21,884 nt of DNA from Protostelium mycophagum (lineage: Eukaryota; Evosea; Variosea; Protosteliida; Protosteliaceae). The stretch covers positions 1 to 21,884 of the forward strand of contig MZNV01002999.1 in NCBI GenBank assembly GCA_002081555.1, given 5' to 3'. Of the stretch, positions 1 to 10,237 are shown in pieces. The notes below the pieces were generated by a model that was not told where the DNA came from, did no database searches, and worked only from the letters and a program-made list of their open reading frames with translations. Position 1 is the stretch's first letter. Each line of letters opens with the position of its first letter. Position numbers and translations under genes: made by a program.

Positions 1-408
1 TAATATGAAATATATGAAGTTACCATTTGTTGTTGAATATTTCATTTTACAAAATGCAGTTCGAGAGGGCGGTGATACTTTTAGGATCATTTGTTAAGCC
101 TCTCCCCAGTATTTGGAGCTCTGCCAGAACATTCTGGTCGTTTTAAAGCGGGTGGTACTCTCTCGTGCCCTCCGTGTCGGAAAGTACCGAAATCTTCAGT
201 GTCTAAAGAAATGAATGGATGATGAGAGATGGTGCTCAGACGCCACCATAATAAGCACCTCTGAGGATGCGATTGTTTCTCACACTCAGCCTTCAGTGCT
301 GTTGTCCCCCCCAGCATGTGCCGTCCATCACTTTCACTGACCAACTTTTTCTAAAGAACATTTTTGAGTCCAGAAGAATATAAAAAGACTGAAAAAGCGA
401 AGCCAGGC

Positions 409-485
409 ATTATACTGTTGGCGCGTTACCGCGATTTCATGCGGTTACAACCGAGACCCACAAATTCAACACCCAAGTCTTTTAA
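409..485. repeat. 77-bp direct repeat, copy 1
   Basis: This segment is identical, base for base as read, to 754-830. It is GC-richer than its AT-rich surroundings and contains small inverted elements (CCGC..GCGG and CGGTTA..TAACCG type). It has no open frame of note. It could be a duplicated 3'-processing or terminator region, or the ends of a small element spanning 409-830; the sequence alone does not decide. Confidence 0.85.
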
Positions 486-753
486 GAGACTTAAGTGCAA
501 CTTGCATATTTTTGCAAGATAAGAACACAACAAGGTCTGAATCCTCTTATTGTAGAGATACAGTGCTATTCAAGCAGTTTTGGGTGATTAAATTCACAAA
601 ACCATCAATACTGATCACCTAGGATGTTAAGGGTTAAAGTATTGAAAATTAAACAAATACTTACCTTATTTTACTTGACTCATTTTAACTATTAAATTTA
701 TATACTTAACCCATTTCCAGTACTTGATCTAAGTTTGCCACTTGAGTTTGTCT

Positions 754-830
754 ATTATACTGTTGGCGCGTTACCGCGATTTCATGCGGTTACAACCGAG
801 ACCCACAAATTCAACACCCAAGTCTTTTAA
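754..830. repeat. 77-bp direct repeat, copy 2
   Basis: Exact second copy of 409-485, starting 345 bp downstream of the first. It ends one base before the minus-strand AATAAA of the neighbouring transporter gene. The 268-bp spacer between the copies is AT-rich and non-coding. Confidence 0.85.
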
Positions 831-836
831 TTTATT
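831..836 (-). promoter_or_regulatory. Poly(A) signal of the MFS transporter gene
   Basis: The minus strand reads AATAAA about 20 nt beyond the transporter stop codon, a plausible cleavage/polyadenylation signal. Confidence 0.4.
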
Positions 837-856
837 AAGTGTAAATATTTCCGTCT

Positions 857-3544
857 TCACAGCATATAGAACCCGCGCCTGTCTATATCGTCCACTTCCT
901 GTTGCTGCACTTGTTCGGTGACCGTGCCGAGTTCCACCATGTTTGTGTTGTTTAGAAGTATCTGTCTGTTGGCTCTTCTCAACAAGATATGGTGTAAGAG
1001 GGAGAGGGCCGTAGCTACGAATAGAAACACACAGCAGATGGTGAAGCCTCTGATGTATCTGTATTTCGTCACAACAGCAACATCTTGTCTTGAAAATTTT
1101 TTTAGCATGAAAGATTGTTACCTTGGACCATCACTGTCAGGGAATATTTGGGTTCCCATAATAGCGAAGCAATTTCCGAATAAAATGACTACGGATATGC
1201 CCACCGCCCTTCTCGTCTCGTTTTTAACGTTGTTGCTCACCTTTTCCATGTCAAAAAGATTCAAAAATTAAGTTTATGTGAAGGCGGGAAAGTGAGGGTT
1301 GTTCAGAGTCTGTTCAGACACCCCAATATGATGACGTCATCAAAATACTGACCCAGGAGATGGTCAAGGGGACGCAAGGATATATGCCCATGCAGACTAA
1401 AAATACACCAAAGTAGCGGAGTGAATTGCTTTCTGTCAGGACCAGGAGCAAGTAGCCAGCTCCTCCCACTGCGGAGAGCAGGGTCAGGTGGATTCCACGC
1501 TCCCCGAAGAGTCTGTCAGAGCTCAAAGCTCTAAAAATAGATCAGTCAATCTACAAATGACATATCGACTAAAATTTTCACAGATCACAGATGGACACAT
1601 TTGTTGACACAAAACAGCAGATCGTCGACATTTTATGGAATGTCGACACTTGGAAAAATATGACGGAGCCCCCAGTACAGGGATGTCGACGTCGACACTT
1701 ACGATAAGATCATGACGACAAATGCGCAGACATAAGGTGGCATAGTCATGAGGGGGACATTTGTTGCCTGGAAACCCATGTCTTTCAATAATGTAGGCAT
1801 GAAGGCAACTGTACTAACAAGCGCCAGCATATAACCTGTCACATGTCAGATGTACACTTTGACACAGACAGATCGAAACTACAGAGTTGTAGAGGCGAAG
1901 AAACGGACCTGCGGTGCAGAAGGCGCCGAGAATGATTCTGTAGTCAAGGAACGCCAAGAGGATTTCTTTCTTTTCAAATTTTTCTTTTATGTTAGGAGCA
2001 TCTACAACGGTCAACGGTTACTTTTTGAATTCAAATTTTGAATTCCTCACTGATCCTAGAAATGGCGATCTTTCTCTCTTCTTCGTTCTGAGAAATTTCA
2101 GAGAAGTTTCATGGGATATTTCGATGAAATTTCTCACCAAGTGGGAAGTGTTCTGTGGGCGGTCTGGCAACAATAAAAATATGATGATGGACAACAAAAT
2201 GGCGGGAAATCCTTCCACCATAAACATAATGCGCCATCTTGCCACCTGAATAATTTTATCCACTTTAAATTTTATTTTATCAAGAATTGAATAGTGTTAC
2301 AAAGCAAATCTCCATCAAGGCAAACCTACAAGAGGACCTTCATCCATTTTTTTATTAATGGTCTCAAACCCCAATACAATAAAAAAATCGGGCGGAAAAA
2401 ACACTTACTGGGTCGCCAGAAGCGTGTGTTAAAATCCAAGAGAAGAATCCCCCCACAGCTCCAGCCAGAGCTGAAGAACCTATATATAGAGCATTACGCA
2501 GTCCCAATTCATTGGGCTTATACCAAAAACTGAAGAGCGCCATCAGTCATGATCGGACATGGCGGGATTTTTGATATTCAAAATTTGAATTTCTGACCTG
2601 AAGTAGAAAGGGATGGCGGGGCCGAATCCAGCCTCCCAAACGCCCAGTAAAAATCTGCAGGCGCCGACAGACGCGAAGTTAAAAGTACCGGCTTGTAGAG
2701 TAGCCGTTATGGACCAAAGCATCGCCATTCCTCCTGCGAAAATTCAAAATTTGAATTCTGACGCGGTTATTAACGAGGAAAATCAACGTACCGATCCACC
2801 AAGGTGCGGAGGTCACTTTGGCCAGGATATTTCCTGGTATCTGTACGAAATTAAAATCACGAAGTATCAGGAAAATTTCACCATGAAGATCACGTGACCA
2901 ATGAAAAATAAAGCTAAGGCCATGTTGAAGAGGTGGTCGTCGTCTTGTAGCACATCTTTCTGAAGCCCTAACTTTTTATTAGAAAATAAATCCTAGGATA
3001 ACCTTCATTGCATCTACAACTCGCCATAAGGAGATAAAGATGACAGCGACGAGCTCGAACAAAAATCAAGTTTGAGCACCATTATTATTATAACTATTAA
3101 GAATATGAATGAGTTACCCAATAACTTGGCATTCCCAAAGAGGGCCCTGTCCAGATGTGCGACGAAATGTAAAAGTACAGTGAGAGGAAGTATCACACGA
3201 TCCAACTTGTTGATCAGCCTCGATTCTGTCTCTTTATCTGTCCCGTCGGGCTTGTCGCTGGTCTTCTTCGTGTTCTCCAAGATCTGATGGAGCCGTTATA
3301 AAAAGGCGGGAGAACATCGTAAGGGGTTTTAAAAATAGGATGTGTAGGCTATGTCGAGTAGCTTGGCCGACTCAATTGTCGCTATAGATATGAAGGATCA
3401 TGTTAAACTGAAGATGTCGGATCCGACCTCGATTTCATTATGAGAATTGTTTCTTCTCATTCTCGGAGTGCCTTCTTTGACTTTAGGCTTCTCATCCTCA
3501 ATGTGAAACGTTGGTGGTGAGTCATCACCGCGTGGTTGTGCCAT
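857..3544 (-). CDS. MFS transporter, anion:cation symporter (Dal5/allantoate permease-like) family
   Basis: Predicted 12-TM importer of an organic anion (allantoate, nicotinate or similar); the substrate cannot be told from sequence. Exons (minus): 3544-3428, 3283-3118, 2967-2882, 2840-2792, 2733-2598, 2529-2409, 2245-2138, 2087-2051, 2001-1909, 1835-1703, 1530-1353, 1240-1122, 1058-857; total 1545 nt, 514 aa. Family marks in order: an LDRALFGNAKL segment after TM1, ALFFIGHVIF (TM2), CRFLLGVWEAGFGPAIPFYF (TM4), then WRIMFMVEGFPAILL followed by LLPDRPQNTSHLNEEERKIA, and near the end SWVSNNVKNETRRAVGI with QIFPDSDGPRY. All are characteristic of the fungal-type ACS family. The first exon (39 codons, polar N-terminus) was placed by frame because the second exon has no ATG of its own; that junction is the least certain. 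The gene is divergent from the F-box gene. Several introns carry an ATTCAAA/TTTGAAT inverted repeat. Confidence 0.9.
1624..1647. repeat. Perfect inverted repeat in a transporter intron
   Basis: GTCGACATT, six bases, AATGTCGAC. Two further GTCGAC sites lie at 1685-1696 in the same 172-nt intron (1531-1702). Confidence 0.85.
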
Positions 3545-3834
3545 GATGTCTTGTCGCGATCGTGATGGGGAGTATGAGCTGGTGTATTTTCAACGGGAGG
3601 AAAGCCGAAGAAAATTCGCTCTTTCTGGGATTGTTTTCGACGATAGCAATTGTTCCCCTATGCATCTACATAGACATTAGATGATATAGACAAGATACAA
3701 TCAGCCGTGCTGTCGTCTAGGAAAAACATTCATGACTCAAAGACACGAAATATAAAAATGAATTAAAAGTAAATAACCAGTTGTAGATCGACATTTGTGA
3801 ATTGCGAACCTTGGATCAAAAACAATCATCATCG
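3545..3834. promoter_or_regulatory. Divergent intergenic region between MFS and F-box genes
   Basis: 290 bp between two start codons facing away from each other, so it must hold both promoters. I see no TATA box or other motif I would name. A TTGTAGATC stretch at 3782-3790 resembles the decamer that recurs in introns of this window and may mark a 5'UTR intron end. Confidence 0.4.
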
Positions 3835-5828
3835 ATGATGGAAGGGGCAGCAACACCTTGTGCAGAACTGCCAACAGAGTGTCTGGTTCACGTGTTCTCC
3901 AAGATCTGTTCTCTTCAGACATTAAATACATGTCGACTCGTCAATTCTCAATGGAGAGACATTGTAGACACGCACGACGAGATGATTTGGCGTCCTGTCT
4001 GTCTAAAGAGGTGATTAAGCTTAACCAAACCAATTAAATGGCGTAGATGGGGCATCAACATTAAAGAGGTCATAACTTCTTGGAGATTAGCAGCGAGGAC
4101 AAGCAAAAGGGCCATGCAGCAGGCACTTATCTGTGAAAATCCTGAAACCGTGATTCTATGCCGTGTTTCCACATTACCAGTTGGATATATCAAGCCAAAA
4201 ACCGAGTCCATCTGTCTGCATCGCACAAAATTTGAAGAAGTGCCTCAAGCTATTGAAGAGTGTAAAAAACTGTGGCACCTCAGTATTGTCCAGAATCCAT
4301 TAAGAAATCTTCCTTCATTATTTTTAAAATTAGAACATCTGTCGGTAATAACTCTTCCAGCTCACTTATCACTTCCAATAAAATATAATGAAACGAACAC
4401 TCACTCTTATTGATTTTCTGCAGCATATAATTTTGAAAGACAACCATTTGGTCGCTTTTCCTTGGCAGATCTTAACACTGAGAGAGATGAAGGTGCTCAA
4501 CCTTGATAACAATAAGATAAAAAAGGTGAGAATCCCAAAGAGAAGCATACCGTATCAGTTTTTTGTGACGAATGGATCAAGAGTTTGTCATCATGTTCGT
4601 GTCGTATTCGTGTCATAAGAAGATAAAGAAAAATTAATTAAATTGTCATGAGATTTTGTCCATTTATGATGAAAGATGATGGGGTTCTGATGGAATTAGA
4701 TACCGAGGCAGATCTCGAGGCTGGAAAGATTAAGAGTTCTGTCCATGAATGGAAATAATCTATCCACCATTCCAAAAGTAAGAGATTCAAAAATATATTT
4801 CAAGGAGATTTTTGGTTTAAATTAAACTGAATCTAAAAATAGAGTATATATAGTATGAACATTAAGGAGCTACTCCTTAAGGGAAACAGGAGGCTAAAGA
4901 GTATTCCGCCGGGTATAGCTAAGATGAAGAGGCTGTTTGTGTTCAAAATAGATTCTCACAATAAGGTCAGATATACCTATGAGATTTTTCACGGTATCGT
5001 ACCGCCTTCCTTCACGTTTATTACCGCATTGAAATCCTCATAAAAAAAACTCGAAAAAGAAAGACATATATGTATGACGTCATGAAAAGAATTCACGACA
5101 TGGCTTATGATATCTCAGTCGATAGAAAAGGCACATTCTTTGATATATTGGCGGGAAATGAGGAAAAATTTCGTCGACATGGAATCTTTCCAGAAGACTA
5201 AAGATCTCATCGAAGGAGAGGAGCTAGAAGAGGATGTCAATCTACAACGACCCAAGAATTTCTTTTTCACTTTTCAGGTATTTTAATTTTTGAATATTTT
5301 TGACGTCACGTGTTTGTCCTTACCGTGATGTGAAATCCTGAAAATATTTCTGAATTTTCCAGGAAGGGGAAATCCTAAAAATAGAAATACCGTCGAAAGG
5401 GAAGTTCATTCTACAACGAGCAATTGTAGATAGCCCAAACGAAGATTTTAGAGTGTGCCTCCGCGACCAAAACGGGTGAATTTTCATCCATGTTTCACGA
5501 TCTCATGCACAAATCCGAACGTCAACTTTGACACTGACATGACACGTCAGATGTATCCTGGCAACATTGAATCCACACAATGATAATGTCGCTCTGCACT
5601 TGGAATGGCATGGACAAGCAGAGGTTTGTATGGACGCTTGTGGCTTAGACAAAGATACCAGGTGATTTATTGTCCCTCTACAATAGTGTTTTTGCATCAC
5701 TCGTGAGGAATGTGTTTTTGGGCATCTACAACGGATCTCACTTGCCTGTGAGATTTTGCGGTACAACAGAAATATTCATTCCGTGGTGCTATAAAGACCA
5801 AGTTCATAATGCCACGGCAAAACCGTGA
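3835..5828 (+). CDS. F-box and leucine-rich-repeat protein
   Basis: Likely substrate-recognition subunit of an SCF ubiquitin ligase; targets unknown. Exons: 3835-4010, 4047-4344, 4424-4525, 4700-4777, 4843-4965, 5064-5117, 5194-5277, 5363-5475, 5551-5661, 5753-5828 (about 404 aa). The N-terminal F-box is clear: CAELPTECLVHVFSKI, then CRLVNSQWRDIV and W..VCLKRWG. LRRs follow, with repeats such as LWHLSIVQNPLRNLPSLF, MKVLNLDNNKIKK joined to IPRQISRLERLRVLSMNGNN, and IKELLLKGNRRLKSIPPGIA; junctions 3-5 are fixed by LRR periodicity. The C-terminal third (EGEILKIEIP..., NVALHLEWHGQAE) looks beta-rich and matches no family I can name. Exon 6 and the last junction are uncertain: splicing out 5622-5646 (25 nt) as a micro-intron would move the reading to another frame ending at 5840. 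Confidence 0.75.
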
Positions 5829-5978
5829 AACCTAAAGTATGAGATATCATAACCCCTTTCTCCTCACCCAGGGGGCGGGATGACGTCATCACCCCAGCCA
5901 AGCCTCACTCTCAGTAGCTTATCCATTTGCGGTTCGAAGTGGTGCGAGATCGACGTGAGCATCCTGGACAAAAATAGG

Positions 5979-7992
5979 ATGGTAGAACCATCTAAAGAGA
6001 GAGACATCTTTGATGAGATCGAGGAGATGGATGCGATCGACATCGGAACGGATGATTCATCATCAGAAGAGGCCGAAGAAGTTTACGATTACGATGACAT
6101 GGAGGTGAGGAGAAGTGGCGAGATCTCATTCCTCACATTGTATTGAATTTGGACATCCGATGAGGCGATTACATGTAGAGATGTTTTTGTGATAGAATCA
6201 CAATCACATCGCACATGAACAATAATGACACTGAAATATCCTATTATGGTTTTGCAGCCTTAATGCAGGCACATCACAAGTCATGTGGCAAAGCCCAACA
6301 ATCAAAGTCCAGAAGATCTCAAAGTCTCCGATTCTAAAATCTGCGAATGAAATCTTTTTGTGCGTCTACAACGCGCCCTGACCCAACAGAGAGAGAGGCT
6401 CGCAGCGGTCGAGGGGTTGCGAGATTCCCGCCAAAATAAGAGGAGAAGGTTCTTAGATGATGAGGCACAAGAGGCAAGTGATGAGGACGACGGTGCTCTG
6501 AATGAGATGGAGCTGATGGAGCTCGTCAACTCGCATGATGTGCAGGTGATCGAGGTCGTGATGGTGTTTAGTCTTTGCGGCAGAAGAAATATACACGATG
6601 AGATACTCCGCGGCAGAGCCGAAGGCGAATTTGTGCAGCTTGACTGTGCGGCAGAGCCGTAGAACAAATGAATAAACGTACAATATATACACTATGCGCA
6701 GCGAGTTTGCGCAGCGAGTTTGTGCAGCTTGACTCTGCGGCAGAGCCGTAGAACAAATGAATAAACGTACAATATACACTATGCGCAGCGAGTTTGTGCA
6801 GCTTGACTGTGCGGCAAAGCCGCAGAACATATAAATAAATGTACAATATACACTATGCGCAGCGAGTTTGTGCAGCTTGACTCTGCGGCAGAGCCGCACA
6901 ACAAATGAAAATATATAATATAGACACTATGCGCAGCGAATTTGTGCAGCTTGACTCTGCGGCAGAGCCGCATAACAAATAAATACAATATAGACACTCC
7001 CAGACGCAGAATACAATATATACACTATGCGGTAGAACTGCAGGCAAATTTATATACAGCTTGACTCCGCGGCAGAGCCGCAGAACAAATATACACCACA
7101 CACTCTGGCGGCCAGACCCGCAGAGATTCGTTTTAGACACAACCCAGCCTCTTTGTTTCACAAAGCTGCATGGCGATCTCGATGAGTTTTCCACACGATG
7201 AGCGATGTGGGATGTGTCTTTGCGGTTTGTCATGATGCATCAACTGATGAAGACAGGACACCAGCTCCAGCGATGATGAGGAGAACCATCAAGAGATGGA
7301 ATCATTCATTGTCGATGACGTGGATGATGATGGTAATGATGATGATGTTGAGGTTTTACTCAAATGAAACAGAAGACATGCAGGGAGCCCCCATTGAAAT
7401 CATGTCAGGTCAGAATCTTCTCAGAAATTTCCTTCGTTTTTGCGCAATGATCAATTTCTGTCGAAACAACACAAATCGTTTTTGAAAGTGTCAGGTTCAG
7501 AGGCTGAGGAAGTCGGTGAAGAAGATGATCTTGTCTGTGTGATTTGCAATGAGGGACATTCATATGAAGATGATCCGATCAGTGAGTATTTTGTTTTAGA
7601 AGAGCCAAATTGGCACAGCAAAGATCAAGTTTACATTTAGAACATGATCACTCATCTCGTTCAGTATTATGTGATGGATGTGATTTGGCCGTCCATCAGA
7701 GCTGCTACAACATAGAAACGATCCCAGATGGTGATTGGTACTGCAGAACATGCCAAGCAAAGAGGTCCAATGATGCAATCGAGGTGACCTTCTGTGATCA
7801 TTTGAGTTAGTGCTGCAGCCACAAACATGTGCACAATGATACTTGCCATCCGGCTCTATCGCAATGTCCATCTCGACAGAAGACAGAGAAGGCAGTTAGA
7901 ATTGAAAAGATCAGATTGAGGACTCTGATGACGAAGGACTTATAGAGGTGGACACGCCTGCACACAAACTCAACAGGCTGAAAAGAGGATAA
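5979..7992 (+). CDS. PHD-finger protein with acidic, serine-rich regions
   Basis: Probable chromatin reader. Model exons: 5979-6104, 6390-6545, 7257-7332, 7414-7581, 7665-7783, 7915-7992 (240 aa). The N-terminus is acidic ([20 protein letters not shown]) and is followed by a basic/acidic helix. The PHD finger occupies about residues 161-205: CVIC, CDGC, HQSC and YCRTC give the Cys4-His-Cys3 ligand set, and [17 protein letters not shown] resembles the first PHD of BRPF/JADE proteins. Unlike those, no second (extended) PHD follows; the protein ends in a short acidic then basic tail. An in-frame ATG at 5880 would add 33 residues. The last intron (7784-7914) could instead be split by an exon encoding a Cys/His-rich stretch (see findings). 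The stop is only 63 bp before the nuclease start. Confidence 0.75.
6602..7097. repeat. Minisatellite of about 74-bp units inside a PHD-gene intron
   Basis: Imperfect tandem copies start at about 6602, 6691, 6778, 6852, 6926 and 7024, with a partial unit at 6996-7023. A typical unit begins ACTATGCGCAGCGAGTTTG, continues GTGCAGCTTGACTCTGCGGC and AGAGCCG, and ends in an AT-rich tail. The copy at 6691 holds an internal duplication of GCGCAGCGAGTTT. Each core has the short inverted repeats CTCTGC-G-GCAGAG and GCGGC-AGA-GCCGC. The array fills most of the 711-nt intron 6546-7256 and explains the repetitive minus-strand open frames there. Confidence 0.9.
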
Positions 7993-8055
7993 ACGAATAG
8001 TTCGGTGTTTTTTGACATTTTGACGTGGCTCATATTGTGATTCACAGATTCCAAA

Positions 8056-9121
8056 ATGAGAAGCTGGATCATCTGCTTGTGTTTCTTTATTGCCGTTTCT
8101 GTGGCATGGGGTCCTTTAGGACATCGTATCGTGGCAGACATTGGTAATCATCCATCCTGCAAATAACTTGTTTCTCATCCTTTACAGCACAGAAACGCCT
8201 GACTTCTCAATCGAAATCATATGTCGGACAGCTGCTGAATGGGACTCAGTATAAGACATTGACGGACATCGCAAATGTTCCAGATGATTACGATCACAAC
8301 CCAGCAGTAGGTCTATCATATGATCTCGATCTGAAAGACATTGATTAGAATCTGATCAACCATCAGGGAAGGTGGAGTTTCCACTGTCATTTTGTGAATG
8401 TAGACAGGAACACCACTTCATATGATGACATTTACTGCGGAAGTTGTTGTGTGGTTTCTGCCATCCGTAATTATACCAGTATGCACCCACATATTCTTCA
8501 CATTCTGATCATTTCAGATCTCCTCGCAGAAGAATTGACAAAGCCTAAAGTGTGTGATTTTTCATCGGGTGCTGAGCCTTGTCCACTTGTATTCTTGACA
8601 CATTATATCGGTGACATACACCAACCCCTTCACATATCTTATGGAGATGATGAAGGAGGCAACAAAGTGAAAGCCAACTTTTTCGGACAAACGACCACCC
8701 CTTATGGACGTGAGAACTGAAGTACATTTTTTGCACCATGTTCACATCCACAGCCATGAATGTCCATTCCGTTTGGGACACTTACATGATCGAGAGATGG
8801 TCTCCATCGTTGTCTTTAGCCGAATTGAAGCTCTTTGCATTCATGTTGAAGAATCCGGATCTTGTCGCTTCATACATCGCAGAGACTGATCCGGTTCAAT
8901 GGGCAAATGAGTCTCTAAACATCACGAGAAATGACGTGTACACGCAAGACTTCAATGAGCCGATAGGTGATGTACATCATGTCGACGAGAAATAATGTCG
9001 ACAAGGTGACACTTACTACAAGGAGAAGATACCCATCTTCATGAGGAGATTAGTCGCTGGAGGAGTCCGATTAGCTGAGACGATCAACCGTGTCACGAGG
9101 AATTCGCAATCTGCACAATAA
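8056..9121 (+). CDS. Secreted S1/P1-type zinc nuclease
   Basis: Single-strand-preferring nuclease/3'-nucleotidase of the S1/P1 family, which uses a three-zinc site. Exons: 8056-8143, 8188-8306, 8349-8478, 8518-8709, 8754-8966, 9006-9121 (858 nt, 285 aa). A signal peptide (residues 1-17) should be cut before Trp18, giving the family's conserved N-terminal Trp zinc ligand (WGPLGHRIVADIAQKRL). Other zinc-site segments are present: FHCHFV, THYIGDIHQPLHISYGDD, GGNKVKANFFG and NVHSVWDT; the C-terminus has the usual RRLVAGGVRLAETIN. Intron positions are fixed by these motifs. The enzyme is probably secreted or lysosomal and used for nucleic-acid scavenging (inference). It follows the PHD gene closely on the same strand and is convergent with the small gene at 9316-9860. 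Confidence 0.93.
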
Positions 9122-9315
9122 AAACCGACAAAGACGTTCATTAGGGTGTTGTTCCAGTCTTTCATGATGCACCATCTATGTACACATTGAGACATGCAAA
9201 ATATAAACAGGATTCGTTGTGATACAATTTTATAATCCAAAGTTTCTTTTTAAAATTTGTTTGCTAACTTGCACAAACTGCCAAGAGTATGATTATGCTG
9301 TTTAAGAGGACATGC

Positions 9316-9860
9316 TTATTGAATGAGTTTCTCATGGCTGAAAATTTCCTGTGCGGTCTTCTGATCACATATCTGCTTGTTCAATTCTGAAGGATCTAAT
9401 ATAGTTGCAACTTCTTTTCTGATAAAGTGCCAGTTGAGGTGATGTACTGGCGTAACCTCCTCTGTAACTCTCCGATCTCTGTTGCATGCCTAACCAAATC
9501 AACTTCTGACAAAGAAGACTATCTCCTCGGCCCCATCCCAGCTGAATACCTCTTTCGGTTTTGCATCTTTTTTTTGTGCTTTGAGGCGAAGAACTAACGT
9601 CTTCTGTTGTTTGGTCGAGGTGAGTGACGTCTTTGGTATCTGAAAAAATGCCTCGAAGTTTATATTCGCATTATTCAGAAAGTCATTACGAACAGCTTTC
9701 TGTTGCCTCAATAGCCTTGGGCAATACCCGTGATGAATATTCTGTGTGGTCTAGGAACACAAACCTTGGAAACGCTGAGTACGACGCTTCGAACCTGCAA
9801 ACAACAGCAGGCCTCGCTTGGATGAACTTCCGTGCTCTACATGTCATTGAAGTCTGTCAT
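9316..9860 (-). CDS. Small protein of unknown function, probably coiled-coil
   Basis: I do not recognise this protein. Model exons (minus): 9860-9841, 9794-9765, 9715-9550, 9518-9457, 9418-9316 (381 nt, 126 aa), in frame throughout. It starts MTDFNDMFEASYSAFPRLLR, is rich in charged residues and Asn/Gln, and has helical stretches such as SEVDLVRHATEIGELQRRKE. No signal peptide or TM segment. Two junctions are weak: the 9519-9549 intron would be only 31 nt, and the donor of 9419-9456 is GTTACG. The convergent nuclease gene ends 194 bp away. A plus-strand open frame over the same place is judged a shadow. Confidence 0.5.
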
Positions 9861-10237
9861 CAGAACAGCTTCTACTGGTCGACAGAAATAATTAAATAAA
9901 TATTATATCCCCAGAATTGGCCGCCTCAGTCCACCAGAAACGAAAAATCCATCCTCATTCTTCAATTGGTGCTGTCAGGTCAGACAGCGACTGGCGTCCT
10001 ATCCCGCTGACAAAAGCAAAGAGGCGCTCTAAACAAAGTATTGCACAGCGGTTTCAAATTCCCGGTAGCAACACGTTAAGTCCATAGCAACAGCTTAAAA
10101 TTTGCATTAACTAACATGTGTTCTTACCGCAAGTGGGAATTTGAGTCCGCCGCGCAATATCAGAGAAAACATGACAACACGGGGCACAAAGTCAATTTGT
10201 ACTAGAATTGAATCTCCGCGGCTATAAAGACACCAAA
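9861..10237. other. Spacer between glycerol kinase 3' end and the small gene
   Basis: 377 bp with no supported exon. Since the gene at 9316-9860 starts at its left edge and glycerol kinase ends at its right edge, it should hold the small gene's promoter and the kinase 3'UTR. No AATAAA is seen directly after the kinase stop. Confidence 0.4.

Larger units (their letters stand above)
1..856. other. Left flank, no supported gene
   Basis: I see no exon here that I can support. An 85-codon open frame on the minus strand at 87-344 has no recognisable domain and no flanking splice context. The only clear structure is a pair of identical 77-bp segments at 409-485 and 754-830, listed separately. On the minus strand an AATAAA signal (831-836) lies about 20 nt after the stop codon of the transporter gene, so its 3' end falls next to repeat copy 2. 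Confidence 0.5.

Noticed and set aside
87-344. 85-codon minus-strand open frame
   Set aside because: No domain, no splice context and no start context; composition like non-coding DNA.
6302-7233. Several overlapping minus-strand frames with repeated Cys/Ser-rich peptides
   Set aside because: They are translations of the minisatellite; repeat periodicity explains the open frames.
9624-9899. 91-codon plus-strand frame
   Set aside because: It covers the minus-strand multi-exon model, shows no domain, and has no supporting splice neighbours.
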